Assembly (NCBI GenBank): GCA_964016885.1
Contig: OZ024744.1
Coordinates: 63,722,962 to 63,786,961, forward strand
Source: Eledone cirrhosa
Taxonomy: Eukaryota > Mollusca > Cephalopoda > Octopoda > Eledonidae
DNA: 64,000 bases
Direction: 5' to 3'
Each line of letters begins with the position of its first letter. Within the stretch, counting starts at the first letter, position 1. Position numbers and translations under genes: made by a program. Below are positions 56,117 through 64,000 of this stretch, piece by piece. A model generated the notes under the pieces. The model was not told where the DNA came from. It saw only the letters and a program-made list of their open reading frames with translations, and did no database searches.

Positions 56117-57420
56117 TCAGGCCTCCTTTTTCTGATCATTCGTGACACTAAGTACACTGGCATCATTCCGGACACATTTATCTCCAACAACATCCTGATT
56201 TGCATTGACACACTGCCTTGCAATGTGGAACACCGCATGCCTCTGATCTTTCCGTCGCAGAACATTGGCAAACCTCCTACTCTCTGCCTCCCTGCATGCT
56301 AAGTACACCTGACGTCTAGCTTCTCTCTTAGTGGCTGTATATTCTTCCCTACTCCCACCCTTTTTCCAAGCCTTCCATGCTAGTCTTTTATCTCTAATGG
56401 CTTTATCTACTGTGCTGTTCCACCACCAGGTCACTCTCTGTCTGGTTGGAGCTCTGCTCCAGTTACAAGCTTCATCAGTAGCCTGCAGTAAGTTGTCACA
56501 TAAGAAATTCCAGTTATTATCTATGTCATACGTCTCTAAATCGTCTTCTTTTTCGTCATACACATCTTGAAGGGCTTTCCTAAATTTGTATTTTAGTGAA
56601 AGGTCTTTTAGCTTCCAGACCTTTCTTCTCCACACTTTCCTGTATGTCTCATTCCATCTCTTGCTTACTGAGATATCACTAACGACTCACCTATGCTGTG
56701 GGGTACATTCTTCCCCAGAGTATGCCTTGGTATTAGACACCATCTTCTGCCTGTCCCGCTGCCTAACTAGTAAGAAGTTAATCTGGCTTATGTACTCGCC
56801 TGATTTGTAGGTTATTAGGTGGTTGGCAGGTGTCTGGAAGTTAATGTTGCAAATAGTCAGTGTACTTGCATCACAAAATTCAAGAAGTCTCACTCCTTCT
56901 TCATTTCTTGAGCTGTAACCGTGCCCACCATGTACCCCAGTGTAACCATCCTGGACCTGTCCAACATGACCATTGATGTCCCCTGCTAGCATAACGATGT
57001 CTCCGTCCTCTGTCATTGCGGTTGTTTCTAAAAGTTGCTCGTAAAAGCAGTCTTTCTCTTCTTTGCCTAGGCCTGCTTGGGGAGCATAGGCAGAGATGAT
57101 TGTCAGTAGTCTCCTGCCTACAACTAATCTAATCTTAATTATTCGATTACTAACTCAAACTACCTCTATTGTCTTATTGATCCATCTCTCAGCCAGGAAA
57201 ATGCCTACTCCCCCTAACCCATCATCCTTACCTACCCAGAAAAGCTTATAGCTAAGATGTTTGCCTGCGACTAGTCTCGCAGAGGCAACTCTCCATCTCA
57301 CCTCTTGCATGCAGCACACATCCATATGCCTTCTCTTCAGCATCTCCGCTATTTCAGCAGATCTACCTCTGAGAGTGCCAACATTAAGTGTTGCAACTCT
57401 GAGATGTGACGTCTTCATAT
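56117..57420 (-). pseudogene. LINE APE-type endonuclease and linker
   Basis: One frame, broken by stops near 57152 and 56685. It starts at MKTSHLRVATLNVGTLRGRS (57418). MLKRRHMDVCCMQEVRW carries the catalytic-type E. SAYAPQAG, MLAGDINGHVG, ITYKSGEYISQINFLLV (D expected in SQIDF is N) and KWRRK-type linker sequence follow to 56117. AP-like endonucleases nick target DNA. The D-to-N change and the two stops mean this one is dead. Confidence 0.88.
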
Positions 57421-57651
57421 TTTGTTGTTCCTATCTATTTGTTGCTGTGCTTATAATCGTTTTGGCATTGATACACTGGTTGGATGCCCTTCCTAACACC
57501 AGCGCCACTTTACAGCATGGACTGGGTGCTTTATTTGTGCCACCTGAACTAGAGAGGATGTCTTACTGGACTCATGGGCCCTCTCTAACCCTCCATTTTA
57601 CAGCATGGTCATAAAAAAAAAAACACTTATTGACACTCACGGCTCACACAC

Positions 57652-57780
57652 TCACTCACACACCAACACTCATGCATACAAACACACACGCCACTCACAC
57701 ACCAACACTCATGCATAAAAATACACATGTCACTTACACACCAACACTCATGTATACAAACACACACACCACTCTCACAA
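57652..57780. repeat. 39-bp minisatellite, three copies
   Basis: Units starting CCAACACTCATGCATACAAA at 57663, 57702 and 57741, each ending in CA-rich sequence. Confidence 0.92.
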
Positions 57781-57913
57781 ACACACACATATATATATTA
57801 CTGTCAGTACTGATACAAAATCAAAATCATGTCAACTGTTGACTTTTCCAGTTCAGTTTTATATAATAATAATTGTTTGCTTTACAGCATAGAGCAACGG
57901 CTCTCCACTCTCC

Positions 57914-58042
57914 GGACCCAAAAAACAAGGTACCAGCAATACGCTGGGACAGTCGCTGCCCCATGCCAAGAACAGAATAGTTATTTAGTATTCAGTAATG
58001 TACTGGGTAATTGCTGGCCTTGTGCCAAAAGTAGAAACAATT
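57914..58042 (+). mobile_element. Family B SINE, degraded and internally repeated
   Basis: AAGGTACCAGCAATACGCTG then, again, CAGTAATGTACTGGGTAATT and CTTGTGCCAAAAGTAGAAAC. The tail end is clear and the front half decayed. Confidence 0.7.
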
Positions 58043-58077
58043 TTTATAGTTGTTTTTAAGGCCTGATCGCTGGTAAT

Positions 58078-58615
58078 GGTGGTGGTGGTGGATGGTGTCA
58101 GTGATGGTGGTGATGGTAGTGGTGGCGGTGAAAGTGGTGGATGGTGTCAGTGATGGTGGTGGTGGATGGTGTCATTGATGGTGGTGATGGTGGTGGTGGT
58201 AGATGGTGCCAGTGATGGTGGTGGTGGTGGTGGTGGATGGTGTCAGTGATGGTGGTGGATGGTGGCAGTTGTTGTTGTCGTTGTTGTTGTTGTTGCTGCT
58301 GCTGCCATTGTTGTTGTTCATTTCACTGATGCTGCTGCTGCAGACAATGGTGTTGTTGCTGTTGTTGTAGTCGCTGGGTTGAAATTTTGAAATTTGTTCG
58401 CTTCGCGTGTGTGATATATACACATACACACACATATATATATATATACATACACACACATTCAACACAGACAATGGTGTTGTTGCTGTTGTTGTTGTAG
58501 TTGTTGTTGCTATGCTGAAATCTGGTCGCATCCACTGAGATATATATATATATATATATAGATACATATATACACACACATACATATATATATATATACA
58601 CACACATTCAACAAA
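58078..58615. repeat. GGT/GAT and GTT repeat complex with tandem duplication
   Basis: GGTGGATGGTGTCAGTGATG units (58078-58270) lead into (GTT)n. CAGACAATGGTGTTGTTGCT starts two ~130-bp direct repeats at about 58340 and 58468, each ending in CA/TA microsatellite and CACATTCAACA. The open frames here are repeat-derived. Confidence 0.88.
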
Positions 58616-58734
58616 GGAGTTAGGAGTTTGTCAACAGGTCTTAGTGTAGATAGGGTAATGACTTATAGGTTATATATATATATATATCGAGTACTCTGGT
58701 GAGTAATGGTCTAACTGGTTTTTACCGCTTCTAT

Positions 58735-58905
58735 TCTACGCAGAAGAACGGACGTAAAACGGTGATGATGATGATGATATATATATATATATATATATAT
58801 ATATCATCATCATCACTGTTTTATGTCCGTTCTTCCACGCTAGCATGGGTTAGACGGGTTGTCCTGTTGTGGGTAGTGTCCGGTCGGCTGACCTTGTCTT
58901 GCTCA
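58735..58905. mobile_element. LINE/SINE tails around (AT)n
   Basis: A plus-sense tail (AACGGACGTAAAACGGTGATG, 58748-58778) and a minus-sense tail (58803-58905, CACTGTTTTATGTCCGTTCT, GCTAGCATGGGTTAGACGGG) face each other across (AT)n. Confidence 0.75.
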
Positions 58906-58935
58906 TACATATATATATATATATATATATAGCCC

Positions 58936-59125
58936 ACACAGATAAGTGGTCGTGTAGGTGTCATGGCAAAAGCGCCAAGTCCACGCTGTAAATGAGGTTG
59001 GCGTTAAGAAGGGCATCCAGCTGTAGAAACGAAGCCATAATTGGTTCTGTATAAGCATAACATGGCCACCTGACCTAGCATTACTCACAACAGGAAAAAT
59101 GGATGTTAAAACGGTGATGATGACA
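58936..59125 (+). mobile_element. LINE 3' untranslated region, family 2
   Basis: GTGGTCGTGTAGGTGTCATG, GCGTTAAGAAGGGCATCCAG, then GGATGTTAAAACGGTGATGATG. Confidence 0.8.
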
Positions 59126-59181
59126 CACACACACACATATATATATATGTGTGTGTGTGTGCGTATATATATATATATATA

Positions 59182-59412
59182 TCATCATCATCACCGTTTT
59201 TACGTCCATTCTTCCATGCTAGCATGGGTTAGATGGGTAGTCCTGTTGTGGGCAGTCCCTATCATTTCATTTCTACAGCTGAGTAAACTGGAGCAATGTG
59301 AAATAAAGTGTCTTGCTCAAGGAAACAACACATCACCCGGTCTGAGAATTGAACTCACAACCTTTCGATTGCAAGGCCAATGCTCTAACGACTAACCTAT
59401 GTGCCTCCATTT
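59182..59412 (-). mobile_element. tRNA-SINE, family A, with family-2 tail
   Basis: The complement has head TTAGTCGTTAGAGC, B box GTGAGTTCAATTCTC, CTTGAGCAAGACACTTTATT, then CCCATGCTAGCATGGAAGAA, TGGACGTAAAAACGGTGATG. Unlike the copy at 46487, its tail belongs to the family-2 LINE. Confidence 0.87.
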
Positions 59413-59463
59413 GTGCCTCCATATATATATGTGTATATATATATATATATACATATTTATATG

Positions 59464-59517
<54 letters not shown>

Positions 59518-59687
59518 GAGAGAGAAGGACAACGGGAAGAAGAAAGAAAAGCAAAGAGTGAGGGAAAGACAGGTAAAGTGTCTGGAACAATTAAGTCGTA
59601 AGAATTATGAGAGAGAGAGAGTGGGGGTCACAGAATGATATGATCAGAAAGTTGTTATGATTTTATCACGGAGATACAAATGCATTT

Positions 59688-59722
<35 letters not shown>

Positions 59723-59881
59723 CACCATTCTTCCTGTTGTATTTTGGTGCCACCAAAACACTGTCCAATGTTGAACCGGCTGTTGCCTTAATAATATTGG
59801 CTTTGTGCAAGCATGAAAATCAATGTGCAACACCATGTTAATTAACATAACAATAATATCAGTTATTATTTATGATATTGA
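59413..59881. repeat. TA, AG and poly-A tracts with spacer
   Basis: (TA)n 59430-59485, (AG)n 59486-59515, and ~30 A at 59690-59719. No gene. Confidence 0.8.
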
Positions 59882-60066
59882 GGGCGGTGGATTGGCAGTA
59901 TCGGTAGAGGGTCGGACGCCATGCTTTCCAGCATAGTTACGTCCCTTTACGATCTGAGTTCAAATCCCGCCGAGGTTGACTTTGCTTTTCATCCTTACGG
60001 GGTCGATAAAATAAAGTACCAGTAATGTACTGGGTAATTGCTGGCCTTGTGCCTAAAGTAGAAACA
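59882..60066 (+). mobile_element. tRNA-SINE, family B, with 17-bp TSD
   Basis: ATTATTTATGATATTGA at 59865-59881 and 60067-60083. Full head and body; the best-preserved family B copy. Confidence 0.94.
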
Positions 60067-60341
60067 ATTATTTATGATATTGAAAGTAAACTATAATAAA
60101 CCTAAGCAAATAACAGAGAGTATAGTAGTAAAGTTAACATGAAACATTGTAGAATATGATAAGAACTTCAGAAAATCTATATGATGTGGATAGAAATTGC
60201 AGAGTTTGGGAATGAGGGTGGTCTGCATTTGGTTTGCCGAATTTTGAGAGTGGGTTGCAGGTTGGTTTAGCAGGAGTCATAAGTACAGGTTTGTCTTTAG
60301 TTTAGAGTATTTGTTAAATGTTTTGTGGACTGATTGGAGCG

Positions 60342-60443
60342 ATTATGGTCTTATATATATATATATATAAGACCATAATTGAGGATCTGCTAAGGTGAAA
60401 CAATTGTTCTCGGTATGGTGAACTAACTGTTGTGTAACCACTT
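60342..60443. repeat. Small palindrome plus arm of the 27759 palindrome
   Basis: ATTATGGTC-(TA)n-GACCATAAT (60342-60379) is followed by one arm (60381-60443: AGGTGAAACAATTGTTCTCG) of the palindrome at 27759. Confidence 0.85.
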
Positions 60444-60447
60444 ATAT

Positions 60448-60508
60448 CATCATCATCATCATCATCATCATCTTCGTTTAACGTCCATTTTCCACGCTAG
60501 CATGGGTT
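60448..60508 (-). mobile_element. Family-2 LINE tail fragment
   Basis: (ATC)n then TTCGTTTAACGTCCATTTTC and CACGCTAGCATGGGTTA, running into (TA)n. Confidence 0.8.
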
Positions 60509-60513
60509 ATATA

Positions 60514-60537
<24 letters not shown>

Positions 60538-60545
<8 letters not shown>

Positions 60546-60582
60546 AATTGTTTCTACTTTAGGCACAAGGCCAGCAATTGTA
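60538..60582 (-). mobile_element. Family B SINE 3' end fragment
   Basis: AATTGTTTCTACTTTAGGCA then CAAGGCCAGCAATT only. Confidence 0.8.
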
Positions 60583-60745
60583 CAGTTCTATCACATTTTT
60601 TCTTTATTTTAGCAAACTTTGTTATTTAATGAAAAAAAAAAAAATCCAGAAAGACATTTAACCCTTTTATTACTGTATATCTAATGACAGACACTAACTA
60701 TGGTTTTCAAATTATTTTGAAAATAATCGATTTACAGAGATTTAA

Positions 60746-60935
60746 TAATTGTTTCTACTTTAGGCACAAGGCCAGCAAATACCCAGTGCATTACTGGTAC
60801 TTTATTTTATCGACCCCATAAGGATGAAAGGCAAAGTCAACCTCGGCGGGATTTGAACTCAGATCGTAAAGGGACATAACTATGCTGGAAAGCATGGCGT
60901 CCGACCTTCTACCGATACTGCCAATCCACCACCCT
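60746..60935 (-). mobile_element. tRNA-SINE, family B
   Basis: Full length in minus orientation, with TAATAAT on both sides. Confidence 0.92.
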
Positions 60936-61228
60936 AATAATAATAATAATAATAATAATAATGATAAACAAGAAAGATGGTTTCATTTGTACATCCCTAT
61001 TTATTTTGTTATACGTATTTCAAAGACATATGGCAGTTGTATAACAGCTGCGCTACATGTTCTCTTCAGACAAAAATCCAAAGGAGATGTAAATAGCCAC
61101 TGTTATGTTCCGGTCATATGTGTTATTCCCTTCACCAACCAGTAAGAATATGTCTGAAATTTTCAAGAAGCAGTTCTTATACCGGGAAAAAAAAATTGTT
61201 TTGTTTGTCATCCTTCACCCCAATTCCA

Positions 61229-61279
<51 letters not shown>

Positions 61280-61369
61280 ATGTGTATATATAAAGGTGGT
61301 ATTGAGGTAAAGGATGACAAACAAAAGAAATTTTTTTTTTTTTACCCAATATAAAAAGGTGCAGGGCTA
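60936..61369. other. Spacer with (TAA)n and (TA)n
   Basis: (TAA)n 60936-60962 and (TA)n 61231-61273. AAGGATGACAAACAAAAGAA near 61308 is the complement of TTTGTTTGTCATCCTT at 61200, so an imperfect palindrome surrounds the (TA)n. Confidence 0.6.
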
Positions 61370-61943
61370 TCAAAATTGATGAAAGCTATGGAGTAGGGAG
61401 ACCCAGAAAGACCTGGGACGAGGTGATGAAAGCTGACCTTGTACACAGGATCGAGATCTTTGGCTCTATGCAGTAATACAGAAAACCCTGCCTTCCCTTA
61501 CACACGGACTCAAACATTCACCAAGTAGGCACCTCTTAATCCACTACACTCCCTTCCATACACCCCTCACACCACCTTTTTACTCTGTAAAGTTATGTTT
61601 GTTTCACAAAAACACCCATCCTACACTGTAAAGTGGTCATGTAGGTCAGCATCATCATTTTATGTCCGCTTTTCCCTGCTTGCAAGGGTGGGACGGGTCC
61701 CATTTAGCATCTCTCCACTTGTCACTGTGAAGTGGTTGTGTAGGTATCATGACTAAAAGCACCCAGCACACAATGTAAAATGGTAGGCATTAGGAAGGGG
61801 ATCCAACCGTAGAAATCTAGCCAGAAACAGTCCTATTTGAGCAAGACATGGTCACCTGACTCAACTTGCCTTGAATGGGACAAACCTGTCTCCCCCATGC
61901 TAGCATGGTAAGTGGACATTAAACGATGATGATGATGATGTCT
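61370..61943 (+). mobile_element. Family-2 LINE 3' end
   Basis: The plus strand reads GVGRPRKTWDEVMKADLVHR, IEIFGSM, then a 3' untranslated region (CACTGTAAAGTGGTC, GGCATTAGGAAGGGGATCC, CCCATGCTAGCATGGTAAGT) and GATGATGATGATG. At 61649-61735 a minus-sense piece of the other LINE family's 3' end (TTTATGTCCGCTTTTCCCTG) is inserted. Confidence 0.82.
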
Positions 61944-62267
61944 TTCATCATAATATTCCAAGGTAAAAACCTTCTTTTCAAATGAAAATGAAAAGTGATG
62001 CGCCCTCCTTTGATGATTCTTTCCTATGTTATGTGTGTAGATTGTGCATGTGGAGCAGTCATAAAAGCCTCTTCCATGTAGCTCTCTCTGTTCTACAGAA
62101 TATAGCATTAATTGAGACGATACACTAATAAGAGGAAAGTTGAACAAATATTTTCTTTTCTACAATAAAAGTTATGATTCAAAGTATGAGGGACATTTAA
62201 TGACATCTGTACTTCTATGGCTTCAGCAAATTTCCTTTGGTTGTTAATGTTGTGGAGATTGTATTAT
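61944..62267. other. Unassigned sequence
   Basis: No gene or repeat recognised. Confidence 0.4.
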
Positions 62268-62390
62268 TAAGTTCAAATCCCACTGAGGTTAACTTTGCCT
62301 TTCATCCTTACGGGGTCGATGAAATAAAGTACTAGTAATGCACTGGGTTTGATTTAATCCCGTTGTGCCAAAAGTAGAAACAGTTATTAA
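62268..62390 (+). mobile_element. Family B SINE, head missing
   Basis: AAGTTCAAATCCCACTGAGG, GGGGTCGATGAAATAAAGTA, then a family-C-like TTTGATTTAATCCCG before CAAAAGTAGAAACAG. It may be a hybrid of families B and C. Confidence 0.75.
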
Positions 62391-62400
62391 GTATTATTAA

Positions 62401-62597
62401 GAGTGGTGGATTGGCAGTATTAGTAATAGAGTATCAGACACCATGCTTTGCAGCATAGAGTTATGGCCCTTTACGTCCTGAGTTCAAATCACGCTGAGGT
62501 TAGCTTTGCCTTTCATCTTTACGGGGTCAATTCAATAAAGTACCAGTATTGTACTTGGGTAATCGCTGGCCTTGTGCCTAAAGTAGAAGCAATTATT
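62401..62597 (+). mobile_element. Family B SINE
   Basis: Full length, somewhat diverged. ATTATTAAG on both sides. Confidence 0.87.
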
Positions 62598-62610
62598 AAG
62601 TGTTTCAGAG

Positions 62611-62645
62611 AGTGGTGGATTGGCAGTATTGGTAAAGCATTGTCT
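62611..62645 (+). mobile_element. Family B SINE head fragment
   Basis: AGTGGTGGATTGGCAGTATT only, immediately downstream of the 62401 copy. Confidence 0.65.
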
Positions 62646-62954
62646 TTCTTGAGAGGATGAGTGCCTCAGTTTTCAGAGCACTGATTTTCATTCTTGCTAT
62701 GCAGCACTCAGCAGCAAACCTATGTACTGCATGTCAGAGATTACCTTCTGACAAGTTTGTTGTACCGTGTCTTCTGCAAATTCCAGCTGACTGATCCTAT
62801 ATCTGCCAGTCTTGATACCTCTTCCGATCCAGCCACACATGTCAATCCTTTTTATGAAGATTATGAACAGGAGAGGTTATAGTACACACCCTTGGTGGAG
62901 TCTGACACCCGCATCAAATAGGTTTGACTTCACACTATTTATCTATACACAAAT
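62646..62954. other. Unassigned sequence
   Basis: Nothing recognised. Confidence 0.4.
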
Positions 62955-63065
62955 ACTCACAAAGTTGACAAAATAAAGTAGCGGTTAAGTACTAAAGTTG
63001 ATATAATTGATTTTCCCCCTTATACCAAATTGTTGGCCTTGTGACATTGTTAGAAAAAATTATTA
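62955..63065 (+). mobile_element. Family C SINE 3' part
   Basis: AAAATAAAGTAGCGGTTAAG, GTTGATATAATTGATTTTCC and TTGGCCTTGTGACATTGTTA match the body of the 28144 SINE type. Confidence 0.6.
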
Positions 63066-63248
63066 GGTCTTCCAGTAGGCGAAAACTTTTGCAACACTAG
63101 GCATTGAAGAATTATGTGGAGTCCCTTTGAGGTTATTGCTCTTGTTGAGATGATCTTTATTATCCATAGCAGGAGCAAAGCAGATGTGAATTTTAGATTT
63201 TGTAGTTCTATTATTACTACTTAAATTGTTTTCATAATGTTGTCTTAA
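63066..63248. other. Possible retroelement remnant
   Basis: The complement has a 69-codon frame with SKIHICFAPAMDNKDHLN and no recognised family. It ends at the MITE. Confidence 0.3.
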
Positions 63249-63360
63249 CCCTTTAGTATTTAAACCGGCCATATCTGGTCAGAATTCTCTCACCTCTTTC
63301 TGTTCAAACCAGCTATAACCGGCCACTTATACTGATGTTAAGGTATTGTTCTCAAGCTGT
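63249..63360 (+). mobile_element. piggyBac-type MITE, 3'-truncated copy
   Basis: TTAA (63245-63248), CCCTTTAGTATTTAAACCGG, CAGAATTCTCTCACCTCTTT and GTTAAGGTATTGTTCTCAA. AGCTGTTGTTCTCA is then tandemly repeated and the right half is missing. Confidence 0.82.
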
Positions 63361-64000
63361 TGTTCTCAAGCTGTTGTTCTCAACCTGTTGTAGCTCTTGA
63401 GACAAATTGATGGAAAATGGTTGCTCTTATGGATCACATTTATTATCATTGCTACTAAGTGGTAGTAGCTTAGTAGACTCTTAACTATTCAATAGATATG
63501 AGCTGGGTGTCACCTATTCTATTCCTAATCCGGGCAGTGTTGTATTCTGCCTTTACCTGAAACTTTATGGAATTATTCTTAAAGGTCAAGGTTTCTTCTA
63601 TTTTAAATAATAAATTAACTGCACCTACCAAATAATTTTTCAGTAGTGGATTTTCTGACTCCATCTTAAGCAATATGATTGTTCAGCAAAATGTGCTGTA
63701 AATAATTATGAAAATGAGTCACCATTTGGTTAAAACCTAACAATGAATGTCTAATAGATTGATCTCCCCTTTCTGCTAAACTGTTTGATCATGACTTCTA
63801 TGTTGGAGTTTTCCATTAAGATTTTTCAAAAGCATGTAATTGTGTTCCCTCTCTTTTTTGTTGTTGTTTTTGCTGCTGTTGGTGTGATAGCAGCCGTTGG
63901 TCGTACTACTAACACAGTCTCATCCTTTTTCAGCCAATCATGTATATCCCCTTCTGCCTCGTCTACCTTAACAATGATTATAGCACCTCCTTGTACACAA
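63361..64000 (-). other. Unassigned; possible retroelement N-terminal sequence
   Basis: The complement at the right edge reads QGGAIIIVKVDEAEGDIHDW then TVLVVRPTAAITPTAA. DKGGAIVIV is a common RT-start motif in Penelope-like elements, so this could be one entering from the right. The frame at 63485-63673 (minus) matches nothing known. Weak. Confidence 0.3.

Larger units (their letters stand above)
54292..57610 (-). mobile_element. RTE-like LINE, long copy with endonuclease
   Basis: In minus orientation: a 5' region (57420-57610) containing the complement of GGATGCCCTTCCTAACACCA, an APE-type endonuclease, a linker, RT, a PHD-like finger, the C-terminal domain, and the (ATG)n 3' tail at 54296-54312. 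This is the most complete element in the window at ~3.3 kb. Several stops, a frameshift and an internal simple-repeat expansion inactivate it. Confidence 0.92.

Noticed and set aside
58172..58607. Asn/Gln/His-rich frames as a transcription-factor-like protein
   Set aside because: They translate GGT/GAT and GTT repeats; both overlapping frames are equally low-complexity.

Overview
This window looks like repeat-dominated nuclear DNA from a coleoid cephalopod, most probably an octopus. The grounds are: AT-rich base composition; many tRNA-derived SINEs of the type known from octopus and squid; RTE-like LINEs whose 3' ends finish in (ATG)n; Penelope-like elements with GIY-YIG domains; and very many TA, CA, ATCT and CATA microsatellites. 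The species call is inference, since no host gene is available to confirm it. I could not support any host protein-coding gene, rRNA or genuine tRNA gene. Almost every recognisable protein segment is a decayed transposon protein.

Layout. 1-7270 is the right end of an 82-bp satellite array. It continues past the left edge of the window and decays toward its right boundary. 7.7-8.6 kb is a broken mariner transposase. 9-22 kb is mainly unique-looking AT-rich DNA with scattered fossils: hAT and piggyBac-type MITEs, LINE fragments, a Ty3-like RT, a Penelope-like RT and tRNA-SINEs. 22.5-23.8 kb is a fairly young 5'-truncated RTE-like LINE, and a longer copy with an endonuclease domain lies at 54.3-57.6 kb.

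24.9-32.1 kb holds Penelope-like elements. One of them is split by a 4.2-kb hAT-type insertion with a perfect 8-bp target duplication. That insertion itself contains a hAT-like MITE, which contains a SINE with a 17-bp target duplication, and it also carries several long palindromes. 33.0-33.9 kb contains another Penelope-like C-terminus and hammerhead-ribozyme-like sequences. 34.65-37.08 kb is a 5'-truncated Helitron with a decayed PIF1-type helicase and a recognisable 3' terminus. 36.7-44.7 kb is rich in one SINE family, with an interstitial telomeric tract and a 0.95-kb trinucleotide inverted repeat. 46.9-48.6 kb holds foldback elements. 49.37-50.56 kb is a complete-looking non-autonomous Helitron. 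57.6-64 kb is SINE/LINE debris and microsatellite.

How the parts relate. The RTE-like LINE probably mobilises the tRNA-SINE, because both share the same 3' tail and part of the LINE 5' region recurs in the SINE body. The Penelope-like elements probably supplied the hammerhead-like motifs and some foldback arms. The MITEs depend on hAT, piggyBac and pogo-type transposases not encoded here. No cellular pathway or operon-like system is present.
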